The position numbers and the translations under genes were made by a program. 64,000 nucleotides of DNA from Cotesia glomerata (Eukaryota > Arthropoda > Insecta > Hymenoptera > Braconidae). The notes beneath the pieces were generated by a model, which was not told where the DNA came from, made no database searches, and saw only the letters and a list, made by a program, of their open reading frames with translations. The stretch spans positions 6,520,000 to 6,583,999 of the forward strand of contig NC_058166.1 in assembly GCF_020080835.1 (NCBI RefSeq). Reading direction: 5' to 3'. Below, piece by piece: positions 11,094 to 23,143 of this stretch. The stretch's first letter is position 1; every line of letters begins with the position of its first letter.

Positions 11094-11416
11094 AGTGAGA
11101 CAGTGTACATTTATAAGATTTTATATTGTTAATATGTTATATTAATTATAAAAATAGTGCAATTATATGTCATAAAATATTGGCTGTTATTAAAACCTCA
11201 AATATTTTTCTAAAAGTACGTATTTTTAGTCAAATAGCTTTAGATTATGAACCTAACCTCAAATCATAACATTGAATAACTTTGTCAACAAGTTTTTCTG
11301 TTTTTTTAATTAAATGTTTTGGATAAATTTATAATATTTTGTTGTATATTGACTCTAAAAGTATATTATTCATTTCAGGCTAAGTAAAAAGTAATTTATA
11401 ATAAAAAGCTGAGATA
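11094..11416. other. AT-rich sequence, nothing recognised
   Basis: Flank of the LTR and possible upstream part of the psq-type gene remnant. No coding potential, repeat or RNA gene that I can see. Confidence 0.4.
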
Positions 11417-12490
11417 ATGAGGGATAAACAAAATCCTAAAGAGACAAAAACTCAATCATCAAATTCAACCAAAAAAAAGTGTTGTGTTTCAATGTGAATA
11501 ATAAACTGAAGAAAAAAAAGTTAAAAGGCTTAAGTAATTATGATTCGTCAAATATAGAAAAAGCTTTAAAAGCAATAGAAGACATAGAGCTGTCCTTGAG
11601 AAAAGCAGTTGCTGTTTATGGAGTACCGATTGCTACCTTTGCTAGATGAAAAAGTATTAGTCCTGAGAAGGCAAAAATTAGAACTGAGCCAGCGATAGTA
11701 TTATCTTTAAAAGAAGAGGATGTTATTATTCAGTTGTTATTCTACAGAGCAGCAATAGGGTCACCTGTGACGAAAACTGACTTATTAAAGATGTATTACA
11801 ATTTTTTATCATCTTAGACAATCATTCTAATGTGATAAACTGTGAATAAAATAATTTAACTAATGATGGACATCTTTTTACGGTTACATATGAATCTAGT
11901 CAAGTTAGTCTTCAAGAATCATTAACTGATAGCAATAATGTAATACGGTGCCCTTCTAAAGACTTTAGTGAACACATCCTAATTGATCAAACTATCTCTA
12001 CTGATGATACAAACTTAGATACGTCTGTACAGCTCAGATAGATTACAACAGAGCTCACAAATGTTCATCCTACAAATCCTATAAACAACAAAATTTATCA
12101 ATTAGGTATGTAAATGTCAACCTCACATTTATGTTCGATAAATTTAATTTGATGTGACTGTTTTTTTAGAATTTATGAAAGAAAATTTGGATCCTATGCC
12201 TGCAATGATTGACGAACATCGTTTTATTCATAAGTTTCCATCAATAACTGTTGATAACGGTAACGTAAAATAATTAGTTATGAACTAGTTTTAAAAATTA
12301 TGATTAGAATTACGAAAAATTCATATTTTTAGATAAATCTCCCGAAAAACCTCTGAAAGAAATATTCACTTTGCCGTTGGATTATTTACTGAAGAAAAAA
12401 ATAATAAAAATTGAAAAAACAGGCAAGTCAAAGTTACCATCTGTGGGGATCTCTGATGAATGGTACAAACAATTAAAAATTGTAATTTGA
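11417..12490 (+). pseudogene. psq-type helix-turn-helix gene remnant
   Basis: The stretch from about 11490 reads LSNYDSSNIEKALKAIED, LSLRKAVAVYGVPIATFAR: the spacing of a pipsqueak-type HTH (Pfam HTH_psq), a DNA-binding domain found in CENP-B/Tigger-like and psq proteins. A stop (TGA) follows R, then SPEKAKI and LSLKEEDVIIQLLFYRAAIGSPVTK continue in the same frame to a TAG at about 11816. Downstream at 12170-12260 and 12332-12490 are open segments bounded by plausible GT...AG introns, ending TGA at 12488-12490. No DDE nuclease domain is seen. Probably a decayed gene; whether of host or transposon origin is open. Confidence 0.5.
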
Positions 12491-12816
12491 CATTTAACCG
12501 ACTGGTCATTTTACGGAAATTTAAGTGTCACTATTTCTGACTGGTTAATTACCTAGTCATTCACCATATACTTTACCTTGTATCAGTGAATATCTATTGG
12601 CAAAGTGTTATCAATTTGTATCTCAGTATCAAATTGTTGCTGTGTGAGAACTTACAATAGACCAACAGTGTGTTTATTGGGAAATTATAAGTGACACAAT
12701 TAATAACTGGTTATTTACCTTATACTTTTCTTTATATAAAATTGACATTATTTCGATTGGTTTTTTATCTTGCTTATACATCCAGTAATTTACCTTACAC
12801 TTAAGGTGTTGTTGTT
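12491..12816 (+). other. Probable 5' leader of the CR1/jockey-like LINE
   Basis: Non-coding. Two imperfect copies of an ACTGGTTAATTACC / ACTGGTTATTTACC motif (about 12540 and 12704) may be leader repeats. The true 5' end of the LINE is not visible. Confidence 0.35.
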
Positions 12817-14052
12817 ATGCCATTGGTGCCTGATACATGTGCTAAATGCAAGAGACCTGTCAAAACACCTGTCATTTGTAATATTTGTCAACAGCATTTT
12901 CATCCAGGCTGTGCAAGAGATTATATAAAAAACAGGCCAATTACTGATTGCTGCAGGAAACAACTAAATTATCTTTTACAAAGTTTAGATTCATCGACAG
13001 CTACGGTTTCAAAAAGGTTAACCTCAATTAAATCAGTTAATTCAAATATATCCTCAATCTCAAGTTTCAAATCAGCCAGCTCATCTCCACTTGTTCGCTC
13101 GTCTACAGCTCGTGCATCGACCTCCCTCAAATTACCTGTTACACCAAATACACCGGTTACACCTGGTCCAGACTCTGTGTTTTATTCTCCTATAACATCC
13201 CCAGTAATGTTTCAGCTACCTACGAACTGGTCTGAAAAATCGCTTGATGATAAGATAACAGCTTTGATGGAGCAGTTTTTATCAGCGAACATGTCTGTAA
13301 ATAAGAAACTTGAAGAACTCGGTACACGAATTGCCGACCTCAAAGTATCTCAAGCAACCACTATGAATGAACTATCGGAAGTCAAATCTAATGTAAAAAT
13401 AAATGCTGACTCTATTTCTAAGTTAAATACAGACATTGAAAAATTAAAAGAAGCAAATGAAGTTGATATGAATATTATGCACACTAAACTGATAGATCTG
13501 AGCAAATCAATTAGCTCTGAAAGCAAAGCAACTTCTTCTACATTACCTACATTAGGATGTACAACTGAATTAGTAATTTCGGGTATTCCTGACTCGGTAG
13601 CTAATAAAATGCTGCCATTAGAGATATCATCAGCTGTTTTAAATGCTTTAGATTTGCCAAATCTGGTCAGTGATATTTTAAGTACACGAAAATTTGAAAA
13701 TAGAAACGGTCCTAGACAAGATAAGACTAGGACTAGGTATCATTCCTTTATTGTCGATTTGAAGTCATCTCGAGTGCGCGACTTCATTATTAGCTCGAAA
13801 CGAAAGTCAAAAAATCTATTGGCCAAAACCGTGTTTCCGACTTGTGTTGAGCAGAACTCCGGAGGTACTATTTACATCAATGAGTTTTTACTACCAGAGA
13901 CACATAAGCTGCTACTACAAACCAAAGAGAAAGCTAAATCACAAAATTTTAAGTATGTTTGGGTGACTTCCGGGCAGATCTTTGTTAAAAGAGATGATGG
14001 CTCTGAAAAATTTAAAGTAAATTGTGTTTCTGATCTTACTAAACTTGTTTAA
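12817..14052 (+). CDS. LINE ORF1 protein (PHD-like finger and coiled coil)
   Basis: 411 codons, intact. Residues 8-46 form a PHD-like zinc finger (C8, C11, C21, C24, H29, C32, C45, C46), then a Ser/Thr/Pro-rich linker (about 55-145), a helical coiled-coil segment (about 155-245, heptad-like NKKLEELGTRIADLK and SKLNTDIEKLKE) and a basic C-terminal domain with GTIYINEFLLPETHKLL. PHD-like ORF1 proteins are known from CR1-type and related LINEs, where ORF1p binds RNA and assembles the particle. It ends at TAA 14050-14052; ORF2 follows in the same frame. Confidence 0.75.
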   Translation: MPLVPDTCAKCKRPVKTPVICNICQQHFHPGCARDYIKNRPITDCCRKQLNYLLQSLDSSTATVSKRLTSIKSVNSNISSISSFKSASSSPLVRSSTARASTSLKLPVTPNTPVTPGPDSVFYSPITSPVMFQLPTNWSEKSLDDKITALMEQFLSANMSVNKKLEELGTRIADLKVSQATTMNELSEVKSNVKINADSISKLNTDIEKLKEANEVDMNIMHTKLIDLSKSISSESKATSSTLPTLGCTTELVISGIPDSVANKMLPLEISSAVLNALDLPNLVSDILSTRKFENRNGPRQDKTRTRYHSFIVDLKSSRVRDFIISSKRKSKNLLAKTVFPTCVEQNSGGTIYINEFLLPETHKLLLQTKEKAKSQNFKYVWVTSGQIFVKRDDGSEKFKVNCVSDLTKLV

Positions 14053-16947
14053 CATTCAACTGATTCACCTAGTATCCCAACTGTAAATGCCTCATCCCTG
14101 AATGTACTAAGTTTAAATATAAATAGTGTTGCTGGTCATATTGCTGAGTTTCTTGATTTAGTTGATAATACAAAACCTGACATTATTGTACTTGTAGAGA
14201 CTTGGTTAAAGCCTTCACTTGATAACAATATTTTCTCGCTTGAAGATTACTTTATTATACGTAGAGATCGAATCTTAAAGCATACAGAAACTGATCGTTA
14301 CATTCAAGGAGGTGGTATAGCTTGTCTCATACATAAATCTTTAAAAGCCAAAGTACTTCATATCTCAACTTCTGATCATCTAAATCAGCCGGAATTTTTG
14401 ATTGTCGATGTAACTTTAATTTCTGGGACTCACCTTTTATTATCATGCATCTATCGAAGACCTAAAGGACTCTTTCTCAATGAGTTCTTTGATATCTATT
14501 TCAGACTTGCATCAAATTATAACAACACTATTATAGCTGGTGATTTAAATTGCAACTTGTTAGAAGATAGCTATACTTTGAATCATCTAAAAAATTTCAT
14601 AACTGAATCATCACTTTATTGTGTACCCTACGGTGCGACTTATCACAAAAACAACTGTGATTCTTGGTTGGATGTTATTTTACTGGATAGTGAAACTAAG
14701 TTATCTTCATTTATGAAATCTGAGCCTCCATTTATTGATGGTCATGATTACTTACTCTGTAGATACAAACTAGATAACTTAAAGCCATCTCCAAAGAGAT
14801 TAACCTACAGAAACTTTAAAAACTGTGATCATCTGGCCTTATCAATTTCGCTGATGAGCGCTTTGAAAATTGATAGCTTTGTGCTTGAAAATTCAAATCT
14901 TGACGAGTTATTGAGTATTTTTAGAACTGGGGTTTTGGACTCTTTGGACTTATATGCACCTCTGCTTACAAGAAATGTGACGCGAGTGAGTAATCCTTGG
15001 TTTACCAGGGAGTTAAAAATTAAGTGTCAGGAGCGCGATAAAATCTACAAAAAAGCAAAGAGAAACAAGGATCCAAACCTGCTTGTTCTCTTCAGATCTA
15101 AAAGAAAAGAGTTGAAAATCCAGCTGAATCAAGCTCGTGAAGATTACCTCAAAACTGCTCTTTCAAATTTGCCTTATGGTTTGACTGTCTGGAGCAAACT
15201 CAAACATTTTGGCTTAATCAAATCAAACCCCTCGTCACCGCTTAATTTCTTTGATGCTTGCGAGTTGAATGAGTACTATGCAAACATAGTTAGGAAACAT
15301 CAACCAAGTGATGCAAATTTCTTAGATAATTTACCTATTGACCATACAAAGAAGGTTGACTGCTCATTTCATTGGACAAAGATTGATATAGTTGATGTCA
15401 CCAAGGCATTGCACCTTACACTATTCAAATCAAAAGGTAAAAGTCCTGATGGTCTTGATCTGAGATGGCTGAAAGATCATATCCCCCAAATCTCACTCTT
15501 TCTTACAGAATTATTTAATAGATCTCTTGATTGTTGTATCTTCCCTGATATTTGGAAGATTATCTATATAATACCATTAAATAAAATTACACCACCAAGG
15601 TCACCGTCAGACACCCGGCCGGTTGCAAATCTGTCGCATTTGGCTAAAGTCTTTGAAAGAATTATTGCTAATCAGGTGACAGCATATTTGGAAGATAATG
15701 AGCTATTTGATCCTTTTCAGTCTGGATTTAGAAAACATCACAGCACGCAAACAGCGTTATTGAAACTCACTGATGATATTCGACAGGCAATGGATAACAG
15801 CAAACTCACTGTATTAGTATTGTTTGACTTGAGCAAAGCTTTCGACTATGTTGATCCCAAAAATATACTGATTGCGCTATTTGAGCTTGGTTTCTCAATG
15901 GAAACAATAAATTGGTTCTTCTCTTACTTGTCGGGTCGATCTCAATCAATATTAAACGATCTTGGGACTCCAATTCAACTACTCAAAACATCATCTGGTG
16001 TTCCGCAGGGATCTGTTCTGGGTCCAATCCTGTTTCTAATAGTCATGAATTCCGTGGCCCAGCGGCTGGTATATTGCAAGCATGGTTTGTTTGCTGATGA
16101 CAAATATATATACTCTCACTTCTTTTTCTATTAGCTACATGATGCTATCTGGAGGGTCAACTCGGATGCACAATCAGTCGCTGACTGGGCAAGAGACCAT
16201 GGATTGGAAATCAACCTAGCTAAAACAAAGGCTATGATCTTGGGCTCTAATAGTAAGTTGAAAAAGCTTGAGGACTTGGATCTGCCACCAATAGAAGTAA
16301 ATGGTGTCATAATACCCTACGTTAACTATACCAAGTGCTTAGGTATTCAGCTAAGCAGAAATCTGTCATGGAACTACCACGTCACTCAGATAGTTAGTAA
16401 AGTGAACTCAGCTCTGCATTGTCTCAAAGTAAGGAAAAATATCTTTTCAACTCCTATAAGGAAATTACTAGTATCAGCAACCATCTTACCACTCGTTGAC
16501 TATTGTTCCGTTGTATTGGTCGACTCAACTTCTGATAACAATTTAAAACTGCAACGTGCGATTAACTGCTCTATCAGATTTATTTTTAATCTCAAAAAAG
16601 ATGAGCACATTACACCTTTCAGACGTGAGCTGGGATGGCTGTCTGTAAAGTATCGCCGAATGTACTACATGAGCTGTTATTTTTACAAGTTACTTCAAGT
16701 TGAAAAGCCCAAGTACTTACGAGAGCTATTCATTGAAGACATTGATGTTAGACGTTCCAATAGACTAGCAGCTAAAAAACATACTTCCTTCAAGATACCT
16801 CATTTTGCTACCACCTATATGGAACACTCATTCTTGATCTCCGTGATTCGTCTGTGGGAAGAACTACCAGAAGAAATCGTAAACTCAAGTAGCAGTGAAG
16901 TCTTCAAAAATAAAGTTTTTGACTATTTGCTAAATTTAGACAGTTAA
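14053..16947 (+). pseudogene. LINE ORF2: AP endonuclease and reverse transcriptase, one stop
   Basis: Starts directly after the ORF1 stop with no in-frame ATG for over 300 bases. Endonuclease signs: LNVLSLNINS, LVETW, QGGGIACLI, AGDLNCNL, SWLDVILLD and DGHDYLLC. RT signs: KGKSPDGLDLRWLK, RPVANLSHLAKVFERII, FQSGFRKHHSTQTALLK, the catalytic LFDLSKAFDYVD, SGVPQGSVLGPILF and LFADDKYIY. A TAG at 16132-16134 interrupts the frame; the related copy has CAA there. The thumb and C-terminal region run on in the same frame to 16947. Apart from that stop the 965-codon frame is open. Clade is CR1/jockey-like; exact assignment would need a tree. Confidence 0.85.
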
Positions 16948-17208
16948 TAAATTGAACAATTGATAGATTAAATTTGTTGATTACAGTACTTCTATACTAA
17001 TTAAAAAATTTAAATTGAGATATTAGTCGAATCAGTTTAGAAAAGTTTAAAATGGTTAAAAGTTTTTGCAATATTATTCTAAAATTTAGATTAAGAACTA
17101 TGTACTTACATTTAATATTATTATTTTTAAAATGTAAATATTTTGTATTTAAATTGCCATTTGGCCTGTGCCTTGGCATAAATAAATTTATCAATCAATC
17201 AATCAATC
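16948..17208 (+). repeat. LINE 3' untranslated region with (ATCA)n tail
   Basis: AT-rich, ending GGCATAAATAAATTTATCAATC and several ATCA units (17188-17208). Short 3' microsatellite tails instead of poly(A) are usual in CR1-like elements, so this marks the 3' end of the insertion. Confidence 0.65.
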
Positions 17209-17234
17209 TTTCTCTCACACACACACACACATAC

Positions 17235-17289
<55 letters not shown>

Positions 17290-17297
17290 TCACACTT
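17209..17297. repeat. (CA)n microsatellite
   Basis: About 70 bases of CA dinucleotides broken by one ATACAA. It borders CTTCTTAGCGGGAAGTTAAATAGTTA, whose GGGAAGTT...AATAGTTA is also found after the CA tract at 48902-49110, so it may be part of the same interspersed repeat. Confidence 0.8.
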
Positions 17298-17445
17298 CTT
17301 AGCGGGAAGTTAAATAGTTATTTTCGATACGCATGCGCAAAGGCAGGGATTTTGACGGCTTGAAGTGACGTCACGAGTTTGAGGCTATGGCGCAGTCTTA
17401 TCAAGACTGAGTTATTTATCCGGACGAGCGTAGTGAGTTATATTT

Positions 17446-19210
17446 TGTAACGGGGTGGTTAGCCCTGTCCAATTGGTCACCCCTTTCCTCTTCGAAAAGG
17501 GCGCCACTGGGATTTTATACTCGGTGTCCCAGAAACCGGGGAGCATGAGAAGGAAAGATCGGGTCGTGAGAAGTTGAGAAAGGCTGTAAAAGTAATGCTG
17601 AGAAACAATTATTAACAATTAACAATTCAATTATTTATTTAATATAAACAATTTAATTCTAACAAAATTTCTTAAAATATTGCCCTTAAAATTAACCTAT
17701 CAATCACTCAATTTGAGAACCTCTCACCTACGCAGGCACTTGCCAAAACTTACAACTAAATATCATTAAATTCTTTTAAACATAGATCATTACGCATCTA
17801 TCTTCTTAATTTCTTAACTCAACATAGACCATTACGCATCTATCTTCTTAATTTCCTAATTCACTTTTAGACCATTACGCATCTATCTTCAATTTCTTAA
17901 CTCAACATAGACCATTACGCATCTATCTTCAATTTCTTAACTCAACATAGACCATTACGCATCTATCTTCAATTTCTAATTCAATCATAGACCATTACGC
18001 ATCTATCTTTAATTTCCTAATTCAATCATAGACCATTACGCATCTAGATTCTTAATTTCTTAATTTAATCATAGACCATTACGCATCTAGATTCTTAATT
18101 TCTTAAACCCTCGTCCAACTGACGGAATAACAAACAACATATTTTACCCAATAAAAACTTCTTAATTATTCAATTATCTGAACTAATTTTACATAAACAA
18201 CCTCGTCTACCTGACGGAATGCCATATAATACCATAATTACCTAACTTCCATATAAAATCGTCCACCGACGCTAACTTCATTCAATAGAGTTCTCTACTT
18301 TATTCATACATCTTAATTACCAATAAAACTGAATCTCAAAACTTCGCATTTTCCAAAATTACGCCTAACAATTACTTAACACAAAATTCCGACCTTCGAT
18401 CTTAATTCTTAATCCTCCTTAAATAAATTCTAAGCGATATTTCTTAATTAAATTCTGTCTCGAAAATTCCTAACTAAAATTAATTTATTATAGCCAACAG
18501 GCCTATAATAAATTACTAATAAATTCTTTACCAATAAATTAATAATTTATCCATTAAATATAAAAGTTCAGCGACAAAACTAACTACTTGACCTTGACAA
18601 TAAAAACTAAAGTACGAATTCGTTAATATAAAAATGACCGCTTGAGAAATTAAATTTAATTATTTCAGCCTCTTAATTAAATCAATAATTAAATCTGGTC
18701 TACAATAATCGAAAATACCTGGAGACTCAATTATTGTTTTATTCAACGACGACTGATACTCCGATACAACTTGGCGGGCTTAGCTGCTTGGCGTCTTGTC
18801 GTCTTGAACCAGGGTGCGGCAGGGTTGTCCAATTCCAAAAATGCCCTGATAACTTCCTCTGCAGTTGCTCTTTATTCTCGACGTCCAAATTTGCACTCTA
18901 TTGACTTAAACTGATCTCAACAAGGTCACTGATTCACAAGGACAAAAGGCCACTGGCTTCCAGAAGGGAAAAAGCCTCGATGTCCCTCCTGTCGGCTCTT
19001 TTATAACCCTCCAACTCCGGCTCTCGAACTTTCCTATTGTTATGCCCCGCTTTATTTTACGGGGACTGTAGTGGGGACTTTCGATTAGCACGCCCGGTGA
19101 CAAGTCGAAACTACTTGTCAAAAATCGAAAGGTAAGGGAAAGCCCTGACCTACCGTGCGTTAATTAAGTGGTCGATAATGACCCCGGGAAGTTCGATTTT
19201 CCCTGTTACA
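17446..19210. repeat. Solo LTR, 1765 bp, with ATTT target duplication
   Basis: Begins TGTAACGGGG and ends CCCTGTTACA, giving inverted ends typical of LTRs, and is flanked on both sides by ATTT (17442-17445 and 19211-19214), a 4-bp target duplication. No internal retroelement coding is present, so it is a solo LTR left by recombination. AT-rich with a tandem array at 17785-18095. The end sequence CCCTGTTACA recurs at 24231-24240. Confidence 0.75.
17785..18095. repeat. Tandem array inside the solo LTR, about 8 units of 40-43 bp
   Basis: The core CATTACGCATCTA recurs at about 17789, 17830, 17873, 17913, 17953, 17993, 18034 and 18077. Units also share TTCTTAATTTC. Short tandem blocks in LTRs may be regulatory; here that is inference. 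Confidence 0.85.
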
Positions 19211-20014
19211 ATTTGTTATATTTATAACAAATATAAAAAATGAACGGAAATTGTTGAGAATCGGCAACTTTGTATGGGTCTTTGATTTGGACTTTCGTCA
19301 AGCTTATGTGTTGGTCTAACATCGAATAAGTACACACAAAAACCATGATAAAAGGGCCATGTTAAACAAGATATATAAGCATTTTCGTAAATGATGATTA
19401 ACTTTCGTCAAATTAATTTACGCTGTGATAAATTTTGTTTTGAGAAATTATTATTGTACTTGAAACATTGTTGTATGAGAAAATTTGCTGATAAATCTTA
19501 ACGTGGGTAATTTTTGCGGATTAATAATGGTGATTATTAAGGCATGATCATGCATGAGATTAACACATGGTTTTGTGGTCATGCACGATAATTTTCCCGG
19601 GTCAGACGTTGTAGACTGAGAAACTTTTAATCGCATATATTACTTATTAAAAAAAAACAAAAACTATTATTTTATATGATATTGTAAAGAAACGATTTAT
19701 GATACGTTTCAAGCGTATATTTAAAGCATCCAATTAGCGCCGGGTACCTCTCGAGTTTACCGAGTCTCGGCATACCATGAATACGTTATAAAAAGTAGAA
19801 CAATTGTATTGAAAAATTATTGATTTAAATTAAAATTCGTTATCCAACATTTTTCTACGTTCAAAGTTATACTTACTTTTTATTTAATGATTAGTTTTGT
19901 GCTATAAAAATTAACGCTGGTTAAAAGAAAATTTATACTTCCAACAATTTTCAGGACCTGCGTTTCTAATCTAGTATTGCATATAAATATTAGGTTTTGG
20001 ATATTTCTGGACAA
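19211..20014. other. AT-rich sequence, nothing recognised
   Basis: Between the solo LTR and element A. No coding, repeat or RNA gene that I can support. Confidence 0.4.
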
Positions 20015-20178
20015 CCCGGGAAAAAATGATCAGATCTGATCAGACATGAACAGGCATGAGTCTTCAGGTCTGATCAGGTATGAAAAATGACCGGGTCTGA
20101 TCAGACCTGGCCAGGCATGTTCAGGTCTGATCAGATCTGTTCATGTCTGACTCGATCAGGTCCATAAAAAAAAAAAAT

Positions 20179-20247
20179 CGGTGCCGACGGGGATTCGAAC
20201 CGTACACCTCGCGCTCTTCAGACTGACACTTTACCTCTTGACCAAAT
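20179..20247 (-). other. tRNA-like module of element A (pol III-type boxes)
   Basis: On the minus strand: TTGGTCAAGAGGTAAAGTG (A-box-like), about 30 bases, then GGTTCGAATCC (consensus B box) and GTCGGCACC, then a run of T that could end pol III transcription. It does not fold into a normal tRNA by eye. Aligns in position, orientation and partly in sequence (GTCTG, GCGCGAGG, GGTTCGAATC) with the module in element B. Confidence 0.5.
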
Positions 20248-20432
20248 GATTCATCTTAACTTGAGAGTATCTTTCGAGCTACTTCAAGTAATTCAAATTT
20301 TATACATGATTTATCCTTATAGTTAACGGAGTTCTATACCTAATTTATTAATTATTAATAATTAATCACATATTACAGTGATTTATTCGGAACGGCTATG
20401 TATTTTTTTTCGCTCCATTAACATATGGTTCT

Positions 20433-21327
20433 ACACTGAGAGAGAATTTTATTCAATAGTAATAAAACAGTTTATTTGGACTTGAAAAAAAATTTACTTA
20501 ATATTAATAAAATTATATTTCATATAAATAAAATTATATTAGTATTTAATAAAATTTCATAAGTATTTAATAAAATTTTCTTAAATACTAATATGTGTTT
20601 ATTAAAATAACCACGAACGACGCTTTCGTTTGCTGTCATTAATACGAATATTAAGTCATTAAAAGAAATAATCTCAAAAAAAAAAAATTAATATTCATCA
20701 ATTAATTATAATATATTTAAATATATTTGCACAGACAGTTCTTTTAATAAATAGTATTAAGATTTTTAACAAGACATCCTAACCTAACCTATTTGTTTAC
20801 TTCATGACGAATCACATGTAGAGATTTTAAATAATAAAAATAAATAAATATTCGATTGAATTTATGAAATCATAGTCTTTATTTTTAACAAATGCGTCCC
20901 TACATTGTCTGGTTTTCTGCTTCTGTTTTCATTTTATTAAATAATGTCTAACTCTTATCGATTCATTTGTGAAATTTTTAAATTTAAGTGCATAAAAATT
21001 AACATCCACTCGGATAACAACAGTTGTAGACTTTGTATTTCAAAATATAGTTCCGACAAAATTCAATTTTACTTAATTATTTATTCAATTAATTACTGAT
21101 CAATACTTGTTAGTTAGTTGATTAATGAATTTTCTTTATATTACATGTAGATAAATATTCATTACATACTAAGAAACATTTATTAGTATTTAATAAAATT
21201 TTTATTAGTATTTAAGGAAATTTAATTAATATTTAATAAATTTTTATTTGGGATTAGCCAAATAAACGTTTTATTAAATAGTAATAAAATTTCATTACTA
21301 TTAAATAAAATTATTGTCTCTCAGTGT
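20433..21327. mobile_element. MITE with ACACTGAGAGA ends
   Basis: Left end ACACTGAGAGAGAATTTTAT and right end complement TCTCTCAGTGT form terminal inverted repeats, with subterminal AATAGTAATAAAA and CCAAATAAAC motifs inverted on both sides. AT-rich interior, no ORF. It sits in the core of element A, so it is probably a later insertion, though I cannot show a target duplication. Confidence 0.6.
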
Positions 21328-21754
21328 TGGCTAGATATCAGACATGGACAGGTCTGATCAGGTCTGAGCGTATTTAAGGCTTCAGACATGAACAGACATG
21401 AGCAGGCATGAACAGGTCTGATCAGATCTGAACGTATTTAACGCTTCAGACATGAACAGACATGAGCAGGCATGAACAGGTCTGATCAGGTCTGAGCGTA
21501 TTTAATGCTTCAGACATGAACAGGCATGAGCAGGCATGAACAGGTCTGATCAGGTCTGAGCGTATTTAATGCTTCAGACATGAACAGGCATGAACAGGTC
21601 TGATCAGGTATAATTTCAGGCCTGATCATACATGAACAGGCCTGCTCAGGTCTAATTTCAGGCCTGATCAGATATGAACAGGTCTGCTCAGGTCTAATTT
21701 CAGGCCTGATCAGATATGAACAGGTCTGATCAGTCCTGATCATTTTTTCCCGGG

Positions 21755-23143
21755 AAAGCAGTAGACTATCTTCATAAGCTCATTAGTTACATATCGGAGA
21801 TTCTCTGACTCAAATTACACTGCGTTATCAAACTCTCTTATGCTCTCGTTAAATATAGGAAGAGACTCTCTGAATAATTTTGATCCAAATTTACTACTTG
21901 ATATTTTTCTTACCAATGTTTTAAACGTCCTTGACGAGTTTGCACCATTATACTCACGTACAGTCTTCCGTTTGCTTAATCCATGGTTTACTAAAGAATT
22001 AAAAATTAAATGCAGAGAACGTGATGCTGTTTATAAAAGAGCAAAAAAAATAAAGATGCGAATCTTCTTAAACTTTTTAAAAGAAAGAGGAAAGAACTGA
22101 AACAGGAAATAAGTCGTGCTCACGAAAATTATTTAAAAAACTCGCTGTCTAATCTACCTTACGGAACTCAAATTTGGAGTAAGCTTAAACACCTAGGCCT
22201 GGTAAAACGTCCTACATCTTCTTCTCTAAATCATTTTGAACCGTCAGACCTAAATGAACATTTTGCAGCTACGGTATGTCGACATCCGGTATGTAACCAT
22301 CAATTTTTAAATTCACTTTTTTAATTACATAAAAGTAAAGTAAATTCTTCCTTTACTTGGACTGAAATAGATATAGTTGATGTGACTAAAGCTTTACATT
22401 TGACTCTTCAAAAATCCAAAGAGAATAGTCCAGATGGACTAGATCTTAGATGGTTAAAAAATCACGTTCCTGAAATTTCAATCTTCCTTTCAGCACTTTT
22501 TAATCGGTCATTAAACACTGGTCTTTCCCTCATGCATGGAAAGCAATATTTATAATACCCATCAATAAAGTAACTCCCCCAAAGTCATTATCAGACACGT
22601 GCCCAATAGCTAATACATCCCATCTGAGCAAGGTTTTTGAGAGAATTATCGTAAATCAGGTAATAAACTACTTCAAAAGTAATGAGCTGCTTGACAAATA
22701 TCAATCAGGGCTTAGGCAACATCATAGCACTCAATCGGCCTTACTAAAACTTACAGACGATATTACGCGTTCTATGGATGAAAACAAGCTAACTCTAACT
22801 GTCCTATTTGATCTAACAAAAGCTTTTGATTATGTTGATCCCAGGGTAATTTTAATTACACTAGTTGAACTCGGTTTTTCGTGTGAAACTATCTCTTGGT
22901 TTTTCTCATATTTAACAAATCGAATCCAATCAGTCGTTAATGTAATGGGCTTACCTGTAAAATTCCTTGAAATTACCTCTGGAGTCCAACAAGGCTCAAT
23001 TCTTGGACCGATCTTATTTCTAATAGTAATGAACTCGGTAGTTAAGCGATTAATTTATACAAAATATGGTCTGTTTGCGGATGATAAATTCATTTACCTT
23101 CATTTTTATGACTATCAACTACAAGATGCTATTAGACAAATTA
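21755..23143 (+). pseudogene. Second CR1/jockey-like LINE copy, ORF2 middle part
   Basis: Homologous to 14053-16947 at the protein level: FDPNLLLDIFLTNVLNVLDEFAPL, PWFTKELKIKCRERDAVYK, then across several frameshifts and a stop to KAFDYVDPRVILITLVELGF, SGVQQGSILGPILF and LFADDKFIYLHF. The RT Asp box and FADD are kept, but the frame breaks near 22065 and again near 22320 (TAA) and 22550. It starts abruptly at the end of element A, so the 5' end is missing. Sequence differs enough from copy 1 to be an older or different subfamily member. Confidence 0.7.

Larger units (their letters stand above)
20015..21754. mobile_element. Element A: nonautonomous TIR element with TGATCAGG arrays
   Basis: Ends are inverted repeats of about 30 bp beginning CCCGGGAAAAAATGATCAG (20015 on; complement ending 21754). 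Inside each end is an array of short palindromic words built from TGATCAG, CAGACATGAACAGG and CAGGTCTGATCAGG: about 135 bp on the left (20030-20163) and about 400 bp on the right (21335-21745), where the right array has a higher-order unit of about 60 bp with GAGCGTATTTAA. The core is AT-rich and carries an antisense tRNA-like module and a separate MITE. No ORF. The transposase is unknown. Confidence 0.65.

Noticed and set aside
17785..18095. CRISPR-like array
   Set aside because: No unique spacers of constant length, no cas genes, and it lies within an LTR of a eukaryotic genome; it is a plain tandem repeat.
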